The position numbers and the translations under genes were made by a program. The notes under the pieces were generated by a model. That model had not been told where the DNA came from. It saw nothing but the letters and a program-made list of their open reading frames with translations, and made no database searches. A stretch of DNA of 64,000 bases from Zoogloea oleivorans (GTDB lineage Bacteria; Pseudomonadota; Gammaproteobacteria; Burkholderiales; Rhodocyclaceae), in NCBI RefSeq assembly GCF_008107625.1, contig NZ_SDKK01000013.1, positions 62,001 through 126,000 on the forward strand, written 5' to 3'. Shown here in pieces: positions 44,459 to 54,398 of the stretch. Every line of letters starts with the position of its first letter. Positions within the stretch are counted from its first letter, which is position 1.

Positions 44459-44518
44459 GTTCGTGCCCCTTCGGCGCGTCCTCATTTTCTTTTTTACACC
44501 TGATTTTTCGCTCCCACC

Positions 44519-45706
44519 ATGGCTGAACTCATTCTCAAATCCGGCAATGACCGGTCCGTGCTTCGTCGTCACCCCTGGATCTTCGCCGGCTCGGTAGACC
44601 GGCTGGAAGGGCGGGCGCGGCCGGGCGACACGGTGCTTGTGCAGGATTCGCGCGGCAAGCCGCTGGCGCGGGCAGCGTGGTCGCCGGAGTCGCAGATCCG
44701 GGCGCGGGTGTGGAGTTTCGATCCCGACCAATCAATTGATCACGCCTTCATCAAGCGGGCGGTGGCCACTTCCGTGGCGCGGCGGGCGGCCCATCCGTGG
44801 CTGGCCGGGCAGGAAGGCGTACGCCTGATCCACGGCGAATCCGATGGCCTGCCGGGCGTCATTGCCGACCGTTACGGCGCCGTGGTGGTGGTCCAGCTGA
44901 CCAGCGCAGGCGCCGACAAGTGGCGCGATGCCATCGTTGCCGGGCTGGTCCAGGCCACCGGCTGCAGCGCGGTGTATGAACGTTCGGACTCCGATGTGCG
45001 CAAGCTCGAAGGCCTCGGCCCGGTCACCGGCCTGGCTTACGGCGAACTGCCGGAAGGCGGCCTGACCATCGTCGAGAACGGCGTGCGCATGGAAGTGGAC
45101 GTGGTCGGCGGCCACAAGACCGGCTTCTACCTCGACCAGCGCGAGAACCGCCACCTCACCGGCCAGTTGGCAGCCGGGCGCGACGTGCTCAACTGCTTCT
45201 GCTACACCGGCGGCTTCTCGCTGCAGGCACTGGCTGGCGGTGCCAGGAGCGTGATCTCCATCGACTCGTCCGGCCCGGCGTTGGCCGCGGCAGCGCGCAA
45301 CCTGGCCCTCAACCCGCAACTCGACGCCAGCCGCGCCGAATGGCGTGAAGACGACGTCTTCCAGGCCCTGCGCAGCCTCAAGGCCGAAGGCCGCAAGTTC
45401 GACATGATCATCCTCGATCCGCCCAAGTTCGCCCCCTCGGCCGCCCACGCCGAACGCGCAGCGCGCGCCTACAAGGACATCAACCTGCTCGGCCTGCGCC
45501 TGCTCAACCCGGGCGGCATCCTGATGACCTATTCCTGCTCGGGCGGCATCGGGCTGGAAATGTTCCAGAAGATCGTCGCCAGTGCCGCCTCGGACGTGGG
45601 TGTCGAGGCGCGTATCATTCACCGCTTGTCTGCCGCGCCCGACCACCCGATCGGGCTGGCCGTACCGGAAGGCGAGTACCTCAAGGGGCTGGCCTGCCAG
45701 GTCTGA
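44519..45706 (+). CDS. rlmI: 23S rRNA (cytosine1962-C5)-methyltransferase RlmI
   Basis: A 395-residue class I SAM methyltransferase. An N-terminal PUA domain (LILKSGNDRSVLRRHPWIFA; SRGKPLARAAWSPESQIRAR) is followed by the RlmI-type linker (HKTGFYLDQRENRHL) and the catalytic domain with NCFCYTGGFSLQALAGGA (SAM motif I) and ILDPPKFAPSAAHAERAARA; YSCSGGIG carries the catalytic-region Cys. Length and order match RlmI/YccW. It starts 60 nt after the repeat pair. Confidence 0.92.
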   Translation: MAELILKSGNDRSVLRRHPWIFAGSVDRLEGRARPGDTVLVQDSRGKPLARAAWSPESQIRARVWSFDPDQSIDHAFIKRAVATSVARRAAHPWLAGQEGVRLIHGESDGLPGVIADRYGAVVVVQLTSAGADKWRDAIVAGLVQATGCSAVYERSDSDVRKLEGLGPVTGLAYGELPEGGLTIVENGVRMEVDVVGGHKTGFYLDQRENRHLTGQLAAGRDVLNCFCYTGGFSLQALAGGARSVISIDSSGPALAAAARNLALNPQLDASRAEWREDDVFQALRSLKAEGRKFDMIILDPPKFAPSAAHAERAARAYKDINLLGLRLLNPGGILMTYSCSGGIGLEMFQKIVASAASDVGVEARIIHRLSAAPDHPIGLAVPEGEYLKGLACQV

Positions 45707-45826
45707 GCTGCGGCCAGGGGGCGTTGTTTTACAGAATGTAACGAAGGAAGGGGGACGTCTTCCGGCTGGTATACTGGTGAAATTGTGTAAAACTAGCCAT
45801 TCTGGATACTGCCTGCGGAGAAACAG

Positions 45827-46353
45827 ATGCACAGCCCCCTGCCCCCTGACTCATCCGGGTCAGCACCTGCCGGCCACGCCGCCGGGGACACCGGGGACGA
45901 AGCGCGACGCGACCAGCGCGTCGTTGCCCTGCTCCTGGCCCGTTACAACCTGCGTTACCTGGTCCGCCTCTACGCCGCCTTTGAGGGTGACCTGCTGCTG
46001 CCCATCGTGCTTGGCGAGGTCGGCCTCTACAACCTCGGCGGCCTCGGCCTCGACAACCAGGCCTTGGCGGCCATTCGGTGCGCCAACGAGGGCAATTTCA
46101 ACAAGCTGGCCCTGCGTCCCTGCAATGCCTTCTCGATCAGCTCATCCACCGGTATTCCGCGGGAAACCGTGCGCCGCAAGGTCAGCCATCTGATCCAGCT
46201 CGGCTGGATCGCCCGCGACCAGAAAGGCGGCCTGACGATCACCTCGCAGGCCGTCAACCGGTGCCTGCAGCCTTTCGACCAGGACAACCTGGCCGACTTC
46301 ATGGCCACCGCAGAACGGGTCCGGACGGTGACAGCCCAGGACCCGGAGGCCGG

Positions 46354-46357
<4 letters not shown>
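45827..46357 (+). CDS. Winged-helix DNA-binding protein
   Basis: A 176-residue protein. The first ~25 residues are flexible ([13 protein letters not shown]). A C-terminal winged helix is visible: [20 protein letters not shown] followed by [20 protein letters not shown] (about residues 103-145). The middle is hydrophobic and helical. TATACT at 45770 could be a -10 box, without a good -35. It converges with ruvB, the two stops overlapping by 4 nt. Regulon unknown. Confidence 0.72.
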
Positions 46358-47399
<1,042 letters not shown>

Positions 47400-47403
<4 letters not shown>

Positions 47404-48470
47404 GCCTGGGCTTCTTCTTCGGAATTGTCGGCAACGGTCACGGACTTGCTGGCCGTCCATGCCAGGAACAGGGCCTGGCCGAGGGCCAGGAAAGTGGGGC
47501 CGAGGAACAGCCCGATGAAACCGAACGCCAGCACGCCGCCAAAAGCCCCCAGCGCGATGAGCAGGATCGGCAAACTGGCGGTGCGGCTGATCAGCATCGG
47601 CTTGACGAAGTTGTCCACCGAACTGATCGCCAGCAGGCCCCACAGCACCATGAAGATCGCCCAGCCCTGCTGGTCCTGCTGATACAGCCAGAAGGCCGCG
47701 CCGCCCCAGATCAGCGGCGGCCCGATGGGCACCATCGACAAAAAGAAGATCCCCGCAGCCATCAGCAGCGCGCCGGGCACCCCGGCGATCAGGAAGCCCA
47801 CCAGCGCCACCAGCGCCTGGGCTGCAGCGGTGCCGACGATGCCGATCATCACCGCCTTGACGGTGTTGCTGGCCAGCTCCAGCAGGCTGCCACCCAGTTC
47901 GCCAGCAAGGCGATCGGCGGCGGTTTCAAGCAGTTCGGAAATGCGCGCCCCGTCCCGGTACAGAAAGAAAACGATGAACAGAACCAGGGTGATCTGCAGC
48001 AGGCCCTGGCCAACCAGCGCCCCCAGCCCGAGGGCAAACTTGCGCGCCGGCTCGACCGCCTGCAGGCCCAGCTTGCGCATCTCCAGCTGGCTGTGGGTGA
48101 GCTTGCGGATGTAGGCATCCACGTCGGCGCCGACAAGCGGAATCTCCTTCAGCCAGGCGGGCGGACGACCATCCGAAGCCTCGATCAGGGCCCGCACCTG
48201 CTCCACCAGTTCCGTCACCGCGTCGGTGAGGGAGGCAGCCAGGCCAACCATCGGCACCAGCAGCAGCGCGGTCAGGAGCAGCGTCATGGTGATCGCCGCC
48301 AGCCCGTCACGCCCGCGCAGGCGCCGGTGCAGGAAACGATAAAGCGGCCAGCTGGTGATGCACACCGTGCCGGCAAAGAGGATGGCGGCAAAGAAGGGGC
48401 TGAGCACGAAGGCGCAGCCAAGAAGCAGGAGGGCCGTGATGGCCACCTGGGCAGTGCGTCGGGGAGCCAT
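47400..48470 (-). CDS. AI-2E-family transporter (PerM-like permease)
   Basis: A 356-residue inner-membrane protein of the AI-2 exporter superfamily. About eight membrane segments are visible ([60 protein letters not shown]), with a large loop around residues 95-150. [20 protein letters not shown] near the end is typical. The start ATG at 48470 follows GGCTCCCC on the sense strand. It overlaps ruvB by ATGA. The transported compound is unknown. The 188 nt between it and the divergent gene at 48659 show no clear promoter. Confidence 0.85.
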
Positions 48471-48658
48471 GAGGATGCCTCGCGTAGGGGTGGCGGGATT
48501 ATCGCTGAATCGGCGGACACCGCGCACCGGATTGCGCCGTCAGGCCGGCACCGATCAACTTCTTCATGAACATGCTCTAGAATTAATCCTGGCAAGCCGC
48601 TCCTCCAGACCCGCCCCAGCCCCGGCCCTCGCGATGAACCAGACCTTGATGGTGAAGT

Positions 48659-49099
48659 ATGACGACAAGGAAGCAACCCATGCCCTCTACGGACCGGACG
48701 GATGCACTGGCGTCACCGGCAGCGGCGCACGGATCAGCGCGTATCTGTTCGCCGCTGCCGCTCCACCTGGAGAACGGCTGCCTGGTCGTCCCGCCGTTCC
48801 GGCTCGCCCACCTGCACCAGCACTACACGCAGGAGACCGAATTGCGGATCCAGCTGAGCCGGATCGTGCCGGACCTCTACCGGGTTGTGGCGGTCCATAA
48901 TTTCTGGGCAGAGGACACCAATCCCGACTTGAGCCAGTGCATCGCGGCAATTTTTCTCGGCCGGCGGCGCCTTGATGGCACCTGGGAGACGGCAGAAAAC
49001 TGGCCCCTCGAGTGCCGCGAAGTTGCACGGCTGGCCTACCTCGAGATCGACGACGGAGCCACCACCGCCCGCCTCTTTCCCCATGATCACGAATACTGA
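48659..49099 (+). CDS. Hypothetical protein upstream of a glycosyltransferase
   Basis: A 146-residue protein without recognisable domain; an alternative start at 48680 (MPSTDRTD) gives 139 residues. The middle is hydrophilic with many His (FRLAHLHQHYTQETELRIQL), then AAIFLGRRRLDGTWETAENW and LECREVARLAYLEIDDG. It overlaps the glycosyltransferase start by 17 nt, so the two are coupled and may work together on the same glycan. Confidence 0.6.
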   Translation: MTTRKQPMPSTDRTDALASPAAAHGSARICSPLPLHLENGCLVVPPFRLAHLHQHYTQETELRIQLSRIVPDLYRVVAVHNFWAEDTNPDLSQCIAAIFLGRRRLDGTWETAENWPLECREVARLAYLEIDDGATTARLFPHDHEY

Positions 49100-50159
49100 G
49101 CGACGCGCCTTCCCGGTCATCGAGATCACCAACGAGATGCCCCTCAACCGGATGGGCGGCGTCGGCACCGTGATCGAGAACCTGATCAGCGGCTTCGCGG
49201 CAGAAGGCGTCGACGCGCTGTGGTTCGTCATTGACCACGCTTATCCGCCGGCCGAGGTGGACGAAATCCTGCGCCGCTTTCATCCGGTGGTGGTCGGCAG
49301 CGCGGAAGAGCTGCGCCACTTCACGGCACCGCTGCTGCACGTGCACACCTACAAACCCAACCCGGCGCTGGATGCCGTGCTGGCCCGCCACCGCGTGGTA
49401 TGCACGATTCATTCACTGCTGGCCCTCGAGGAGCGCACCAACGGCGTCGGCCTCGGCGGTGCACGGGCCTGGCAGGAACACCTGATCTCTCTCAGCGCGC
49501 GGGTCGTCGTACTCTCCGAGGCCGAACACCGGCATTACCGGGCGCTGGGCTACCGACAACGTAATCCGGCGGTAAAGGTCATCCCCAACGGCGTGGCTTG
49601 CGCGGCCCCCTTCCGCCCGGTGCGGGGCAAGGCAGTGCTCGGCTATTGCGGCCGGCTCGTACCGCGCAAGCACCCGGAATACGTGCAGTTACTGCTCGGA
49701 GAGGCGCATTTCGCGACGCGCCGGGTGCTCGTCGCCGGGCGCGGTTTCAGCCCCTATGCCCGCAACCTGCTGCACGCGCACGGGCTCGCCGAGCGGGTCA
49801 GTTTTCTCGGCTGGTGTGCCGGCGCACGGCTGGAAGCCTTCTTCGAGGCCATCGATGTGCTGGCGGTACCGTCGAGCTACGAGCCCTTCGGCCTGGTCGC
49901 GCTGGAAGCCGCCGCCCGCGGTATCCCCGTGGTGTGCACACGCACCGACGGCCTCCACGAAGTCCTCGGCCCCCATGCGTTCTACTGTGCCGACGGCACC
50001 TACGACGCCTTCCGTGCAGCCATGCACGACTGGGACGACGCCAGCCCTGACGAACTGCGCGCCCGTTGCGTGGCGGCCCGGCAGCGCTACGAGGCGCATT
50101 TCACCGACCGCGTGATGGCGCGCCGCTACCGGCACCTGTTCGCCGAACTCGCCGGCTAA
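49083..50159 (+). CDS. GT4-family glycosyltransferase
   Basis: A 358-residue GT-B glycosyltransferase. The N-terminal acceptor half has ITNEMPLNRMGGVGTVIENL (the glycine-rich start seen in GT4 synthases). The C-terminal donor half has KVIPNGVACAAPF, LGYCGRLVPRKHPEYVQLL and the GT4 signature VPSSYEPFGLVALEAAARGI with the EX7E-type glutamates. It is soluble or membrane-associated in the cytoplasm. It overlaps the hypothetical gene upstream. Donor and acceptor are unknown; an isolated position argues against a large polysaccharide locus. Confidence 0.88.
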   Translation: MITNTERRAFPVIEITNEMPLNRMGGVGTVIENLISGFAAEGVDALWFVIDHAYPPAEVDEILRRFHPVVVGSAEELRHFTAPLLHVHTYKPNPALDAVLARHRVVCTIHSLLALEERTNGVGLGGARAWQEHLISLSARVVVLSEAEHRHYRALGYRQRNPAVKVIPNGVACAAPFRPVRGKAVLGYCGRLVPRKHPEYVQLLLGEAHFATRRVLVAGRGFSPYARNLLHAHGLAERVSFLGWCAGARLEAFFEAIDVLAVPSSYEPFGLVALEAAARGIPVVCTRTDGLHEVLGPHAFYCADGTYDAFRAAMHDWDDASPDELRARCVAARQRYEAHFTDRVMARRYRHLFAELAG

Positions 50160-50160
50160 G

Positions 50161-50499
50161 TTAGGAATGGAACAGCTGGTCAGTCTTGGCCGCCATGATG
50201 AAGTCGTTCTCGTGGAGTCCCTTTATCTTCTTGGTTTGCCAGGAGATCTTGGCCCAGCCCCATCCAAAACTGATGTCGGGGTGGTGGCCCTGCATTTCAG
50301 CCAGATTGCCGACGCTTGCAACAAAGTCCATGGCTTCCTTGAAATTCCTGAAAGTGAAGTTTCTCTCAATACGGAGCCCCTCATCCACAAGCTCCCAGCC
50401 CGACACCCTTTGCAGATAGCCGTCGGCCTCGGCCTTCGTCAGGGGAGGTATCCCGCCGCGGCATGGCTCACATGTCCCGGACAAAAAGTCATCGCTCAT
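50161..50499 (-). CDS. phhB: 4a-hydroxytetrahydrobiopterin dehydratase
   Basis: A 112-residue pterin-4a-carbinolamine dehydratase that regenerates the pterin cofactor of aromatic amino-acid hydroxylases. The family core is RNFKEAMDFVASVGNLAEMQ followed by GHHPDISFGWG with the catalytic His residues. An N-terminal CEPCRGG motif is common in bacterial members. The ATG at 50499 is favoured; the frame runs 21 codons further upstream. No phenylalanine hydroxylase gene is in the window, so it may serve a distant one or another pterin enzyme. It is less GC-rich than its neighbours. Confidence 0.92.
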   Translation of the reverse strand: MSDDFLSGTCEPCRGGIPPLTKAEADGYLQRVSGWELVDEGLRIERNFTFRNFKEAMDFVASVGNLAEMQGHHPDISFGWGWAKISWQTKKIKGLHENDFIMAAKTDQLFHS

Positions 50500-50635
50500 T
50501 TTGCGTACTCCCGAAAAACCAGCGCGCTTCCCCTGGAACAGGGGTATGGACGCCTGTTTCATGAGAACCCAAGCTTTCGCGAGAGTTCATCACCAAACCT
50601 TTTGCCCCACCGCCTGTCTCAATTGAGGCGCATGG

Positions 50636-50959
50636 ATGACGGACTTCAAGGACTGCCGCTTGAATCGCGCCCCGGAGCGTCGATGGATCATGAAAAGAGC
50701 CCCAAAACTGTCTGACTATGTGGAAATCGCTGCTGCGGAGTACATCCGGGAGACCGGACGTAGCGAACTCGATTCACGCTGGATCGCCGAATTCTTTCAG
50801 GACAGTGGGGTACTGGAGGCCTATCCGCGCCAGGACCTGGTCGCTTTCTGGATCCAGGTGCAGAAAGCCGTGACGAAATACGCCGACCGGGCAGACAAGC
50901 AGGCACGCCAGCATGTGGACAGGATGACCCGGCTCGAAGGAAGGCTGCGCAAAGGCTAA
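50636..50959 (+). CDS. Small hypothetical protein
   Basis: A 107-residue basic helical protein (MTDFKDCRLNRAPERRW...). GAGG sits 7 nt before the ATG at 50636; a second start at 50690 (MKRAPKLSDYVEIAAAEYIR) would give 89 residues and begins with the more ordered part. RQHVDRMTRLEGRLRKG at the end is positively charged, so nucleic-acid binding is possible. No family recognised. It lies between the pterin dehydratase and the TIR-FGE gene, convergent with the latter. Confidence 0.55.
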   Translation: MTDFKDCRLNRAPERRWIMKRAPKLSDYVEIAAAEYIRETGRSELDSRWIAEFFQDSGVLEAYPRQDLVAFWIQVQKAVTKYADRADKQARQHVDRMTRLEGRLRKG

Positions 50960-50997
50960 GGCCGCTTGCGCGCGAGGCCGGATAGGTGATTGCCGGC

Positions 50998-52263
50998 TCA
51001 AGAGGGGTCAGGCTCAGTTGCCGGCAGCTCGTCGAGCAACACCCGGAAACCGAAATCCCGCACGCAGTCCGAGGGCGAGCAGTAGCCCCGGTTGGAGATC
51101 CGGACCTCGATGGGAATCGAATCCCACGAACCGCCGCGCACTACCCTCTTGTGCAGCACATCCACCTGGACGTCGGGATCCATCGTCGGCTCACGGGGCG
51201 GGCGCGCCGCATACACACCGGCGTCGTACCAGTCGGAAACCCATTCCCAGACATTGCCGACGACATCAAACAGATTGAAGTCGTTGGGGGCAAAGGATCC
51301 CACCGGCGAGGTGCCCTGCCAGCGGGTGTTGTCAGCGTAGTTGGCGCAATCCGGCGTGATCTCGTTGCCCCACGGATAGCAGGTGTCGGCACGGCCGCCC
51401 CGCGCGGCGTACTCCCACTGGGCCTCGCTGGGCAGGCGCCCGCCGACCCAGGCGCAGTATTCACGCGCGTCGGCCCAGGTAACGTTCACCACCGGATGAT
51501 CGTGATCCGCCCAGTTGGGGTTGTGCTTGGGCGGCGGCGGCATGGCGATCCCGCGGCTGCGCACGAAGCGGCCATAAGCCCCCGCCGTCACCGGCCCGCG
51601 GGACAGCCAGAACCCCTGGGTCAGCTGCACCGGATGGCGGGGCTTCTCGTCGTCGTAACGCTCGTCGGTCACCCCATCCCCCGGCACCCGACCCATCATG
51701 AATCCCCCCGGCGGAATCCACGCATACTCCAGCTGGTCGACGGGGTGGACGCGCACGCAGCCGGCCTTCAGGCTGGCCATGCTGGCGGCAAGGCTGCGCC
51801 GCGCATCCGAGGCCTGCCGGATACCCTGCACCAGTGCATCCACGTCGCGGGTGAAGGTGTAATGGTGCAACACGCGGGCCTGCAGGGACGACAGCCGGAC
51901 CAGATCCGGCGGCAGTGCCTCGCCTGGTGGCATCACGGCCTCATCCACCAGCAGCGGAATGACACGCACGTTACGCGTCAGGGCCGCACCGATCTCGATG
52001 CGCACCCAGTCATTCGGCTGGTCCAGGCGGCGGCGCCCGTACTGGTCGGCAGTCTTCAACCAGCGTGACCCGATCATCACCAGGCACACGTCACAGGCAC
52101 GCAGGGTGCTCTCGATTTCGCGGGCAAAATCGTCGCCCGAACAAAGGCGCTCCACGTCGATGAAGATCTTGTCGCCGGGGAAGGCTGCACACAGGCGATC
52201 GTAGAGCCGCCCCGCAAAGCCCGCACTGTCGTCCCGCCGGTAGCTGATGAAGATACCTGCCAT
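50998..52263 (-). CDS. TIR-domain protein fused to an FGE/SUMF1-type C-type lectin-fold domain
   Basis: A 421-residue fusion. Residues 1-135 are a TIR domain: AGIFISYRRDDSAGFAGRLY, IFIDVERLCSGDDFAREIES and NDWVRIEIGAAL with the conserved Glu90 that catalyses NAD+ cleavage in active TIRs. Residues about 170-412 are an FGE-sulfatase domain: GGFMMGRVPGDG, HPVQLTQGFWLSRGPVTAG, GGRLPSEAQWEYAARGG, NLFDVVGNVWEWVSDWY and RVVRGGSWDSIPIEVRISNR, ending FGFRV. The paired Cys that true formylglycine-generating enzymes carry just after GGSW is missing, so this domain is probably a binding module. TIR-FGE proteins occur in signalling/defence and as diversity-generating retroelement targets; no reverse transcriptase is nearby. 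Confidence 0.87.
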   Translation of the reverse strand: MAGIFISYRRDDSAGFAGRLYDRLCAAFPGDKIFIDVERLCSGDDFAREIESTLRACDVCLVMIGSRWLKTADQYGRRRLDQPNDWVRIEIGAALTRNVRVIPLLVDEAVMPPGEALPPDLVRLSSLQARVLHHYTFTRDVDALVQGIRQASDARRSLAASMASLKAGCVRVHPVDQLEYAWIPPGGFMMGRVPGDGVTDERYDDEKPRHPVQLTQGFWLSRGPVTAGAYGRFVRSRGIAMPPPPKHNPNWADHDHPVVNVTWADAREYCAWVGGRLPSEAQWEYAARGGRADTCYPWGNEITPDCANYADNTRWQGTSPVGSFAPNDFNLFDVVGNVWEWVSDWYDAGVYAARPPREPTMDPDVQVDVLHKRVVRGGSWDSIPIEVRISNRGYCSPSDCVRDFGFRVLLDELPATEPDPS

Positions 52264-52380
52264 GACTCGACTCCTGAATCCGGGCTGTGGCCTGCGAAGG
52301 GGGCCCGCCCACGGCCCCGCACGCTCTCGCTTTCATCCAGGGATAGGCCACGATCACGGCCAGGGCAAGCGCGGCGGTGA

Positions 52381-52872
52381 TCAGGCGGCCGGCTTCAGCC
52401 TCACGTAGATGGTCTTCTCCACCGTCGCCACCACCTCGCCCTGGTGGTTCATTACATCCACGCTGAAGGTCGGTTCGTATTTGCCGCCGCCGGCGGTGGC
52501 CTGGCGGATTTCCTCGACCTGCTCGGGGGTGATGCGGAAGGTGGCGCGCACCGTGCCGCGGCCGGGCAGTTTGTAGTCGATGCTGGAGGACTTGTCCCAC
52601 ACCACGTACTTGCGTCCCAGCCGGTTCATGACCAGCAGCGCAAAGAAGGGATCGGTCATCGCATACAGCGAGCCGCCGAAGTGGGTGCCCATGTAGTTGC
52701 GGTTGAGCAGGCCCATGCGCATGCGCACCACGGCTTCGAGGTAGTCGGGGGCGATGCGTTCGACGTGGATGCCGGCGCCGATGAAGGGCGGCCACAGATT
52801 CATCAGCAGGCGCAGGCTGCCGGCGCCGAGCTTCACGTTGCGCATGAAGCCCTGCTTGAGCTTCTGGCTCAT
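52381..52872 (-). CDS. DUF4442-family hotdog-fold protein (thioesterase-like)
   Basis: A 163-residue hotdog-fold protein. [40 protein letters not shown] and the end [17 protein letters not shown] match DUF4442, a relative of acyl-CoA thioesterases. The central helix [12 protein letters not shown] carries the usual active-site region. The start overlaps the ruvA stop by ATGA, so it is translated after ruvA. Substrate unknown. Confidence 0.85.
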   Translation of the reverse strand: MSQKLKQGFMRNVKLGAGSLRLLMNLWPPFIGAGIHVERIAPDYLEAVVRMRMGLLNRNYMGTHFGGSLYAMTDPFFALLVMNRLGRKYVVWDKSSSIDYKLPGRGTVRATFRITPEQVEEIRQATAGGGKYEPTFSVDVMNHQGEVVATVEKTIYVRLKPAA

Positions 52873-53459
52873 GCCTTGGACAAGCCCTTGAGCGCCTGGC
52901 GGATGCCGTCGGAAACACCAACGCCTTCAGGCAGCAGCTTGACCGCGCCGAGGGCTTCCTTCTCGTTGTAGCCGAGGGCCAGCAGCGCGTTGGTGATGTC
53001 GGAGCGGTCGTTCCCTGCCAGGTCGGCGGTGACCCGGCCGGACGCCGCCGGCAGGGCCTTGGCGAGCTTGTCGCGCAGTTCCAGCAGCAGGCGTTCGGCG
53101 GTCTTCTTGCCGATGCCGGGAATTTTCACCAGCCGGCCGGACTCCTGCAGGGCGATGGCCTGGGCCAGGTCATTCACCGACAAGCCCGACAGCACGGCCA
53201 GCGCGGTGCGGGCGCCGATGCCGGCCACCTTGAGGAGCTGACGGAAGGCGGCCCGCTCGTCTTCCGACGCAAAACCGTACAGGAAGTGACCGTCCTCGCG
53301 CACCGCCAGGTGGGTACTCAGGGTGACGGACTGGCCGGTGGCGGGCAGGCCGTAGAAGGTACTCATGGGGACTTCCAGCTCGTAGCCGATGCCATTCACG
53401 TCCACGAGGATCTGCGGGGGATTCTTTTCAGCCAGGCGGCCGGTAATGCGTCCGATCAT
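52869..53459 (-). CDS. ruvA: Holliday junction DNA-binding protein RuvA
   Basis: A 196-residue RuvA, the tetrameric junction-binding partner of RuvB. The OB domain starts [20 protein letters not shown] and LTHxx-type loop region [15 protein letters not shown]; two helix-hairpin-helix motifs follow ([40 protein letters not shown]). The C-terminal RuvB-binding domain is [16 protein letters not shown]. It is 16 nt downstream of the glutathione transferase gene, not of ruvC, and ruvB is 5.5 kb away. Confidence 0.96.
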   Translation of the reverse strand: MIGRITGRLAEKNPPQILVDVNGIGYELEVPMSTFYGLPATGQSVTLSTHLAVREDGHFLYGFASEDERAAFRQLLKVAGIGARTALAVLSGLSVNDLAQAIALQESGRLVKIPGIGKKTAERLLLELRDKLAKALPAASGRVTADLAGNDRSDITNALLALGYNEKEALGAVKLLPEGVGVSDGIRQALKGLSKA

Positions 53460-53475
53460 GCGTTCTTTCAGGAAG

Positions 53476-54087
53476 TCAGGAGTAGTGCGCGGCCGAGAAG
53501 GCCGGCAGGGCCTCGGCCGCTGCGGAGAGTGCAGCAAGGCCGGGATAATCGCTGTCGGCCACCAGGCCCGGAGCGATGAAATGGGTGAAGCGCCAGGCCA
53601 CCGCAACGGTGATGTCGGCCTGGGTCGGGTAGTCGCCGCACAGCCAGTCGCTCGTCCCGACGTGCGCTTCGAGGAGGCCGTAGGTGTCGCGGATCTGGCC
53701 GTCCACGCGTTCGAGCCAGTCGGGATCGCGACATTCCTTCGGGCGTACCTTGGTCTCATACACACGATGAACACTTTTCTCGGCGGCGGCGAGGCCCAGG
53801 CTGGTGAGCTGCAGGCAGCGCCGGTAGCGCCCCGGGTCCAACGGCCACAAGCTCTTGCCCGGCGCAGCGCTGTGCTCCAGCCAGGCAATGATCTGGGAAC
53901 TGTCCACCATCACCTCGCCATCGTCGAAGACGAGGGTCGGGGCCTTGACCAGCGGATTGATGGCGTGGAATTCGGCAAAGTTGCGGAAGACCGACAGGGA
54001 CTGGTGCTCGAAGGGGATGCCCAGCATCCGCGCAGTGATGAAGGTGCGACGTACGAAGGGGGAATCCAGCATGCCGACAAGTTTCAC
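53476..54087 (-). CDS. Glutathione S-transferase family protein
   Basis: A 203-residue GST. The thioredoxin-like N-terminus is [20 protein letters not shown] with Ser9 as the probable glutathione-activating residue, followed by [20 protein letters not shown] (cis-Pro and the DSS gamma-Glu site). The all-helical C-terminal domain has [18 protein letters not shown]. The start is GTG at 54087, with AGGAGG 6 nt upstream; the longer ATG start lacks support. It overlaps the secreted protein gene by 4 nt. Likely detoxification; substrate unknown. Confidence 0.88.
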   Translation of the reverse strand: MKLVGMLDSPFVRRTFITARMLGIPFEHQSLSVFRNFAEFHAINPLVKAPTLVFDDGEVMVDSSQIIAWLEHSAAPGKSLWPLDPGRYRRCLQLTSLGLAAAEKSVHRVYETKVRPKECRDPDWLERVDGQIRDTYGLLEAHVGTSDWLCGDYPTQADITVAVAWRFTHFIAPGLVADSDYPGLAALSAAAEALPAFSAAHYS

Positions 54088-54398
54088 GGGGAGCCTCCTG
54101 AGACAGGTTTTGCACAATTGGCGGCGGTCCGGCGCAGGCGGGCAAGCACGGCGTCGGCCTCGTCACGACTCTTTACCGGGATACGCGCTTCATAGCCGCT
54201 GCCCAGATTGCCGCCACCGTAGTAAATCCGGACTTCGTCGGCGCGGACCTCCACATATTGCACGATGCCAAGGTTGATGGCGCGCTGGCTGCCGCTCTCG
54301 GCGGGCAGGAAAAACAGGCAAAAGCCGCTGGAACCGGCGTCCTGGGCCAACGCCGGCCAGGCGGAAAACAGCGCGGCAAGAAGCAGCACGATGCGCAT
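54084..54398 (-). CDS. Small secreted hypothetical protein
   Basis: A 104-residue protein with a signal peptide (MRIVLLLAALFSAWPALA, cleavage before QDAG). The mature part (SGFCLFFLPAESGSQRAINL; GIVQYVEVRADEVRIYYGGG) has two Cys (FCLFF and ANCAKP) that may form a disulfide. The ATG at 54398 shares one base with the HAD stop, and the stop overlaps the GST start by 4 nt. No family recognised. Confidence 0.7.
   Translation of the reverse strand: MRIVLLLAALFSAWPALAQDAGSSGFCLFFLPAESGSQRAINLGIVQYVEVRADEVRIYYGGGNLGSGYEARIPVKSRDEADAVLARLRRTAANCAKPVSGGSP

Noticed and set aside
45747-45775. A sigma-70 promoter for the winged-helix gene (TATACT at 45770).
   Set aside because: The expected -35 position reads GAAGGG, so the promoter is too weakly supported to list as a feature.
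50998-52263. Calling the TIR-FGE protein a formylglycine-generating sulfatase activator.
   Set aside because: The paired cysteines that follow GGSW in true FGE enzymes are absent and no sulfatase gene is nearby.
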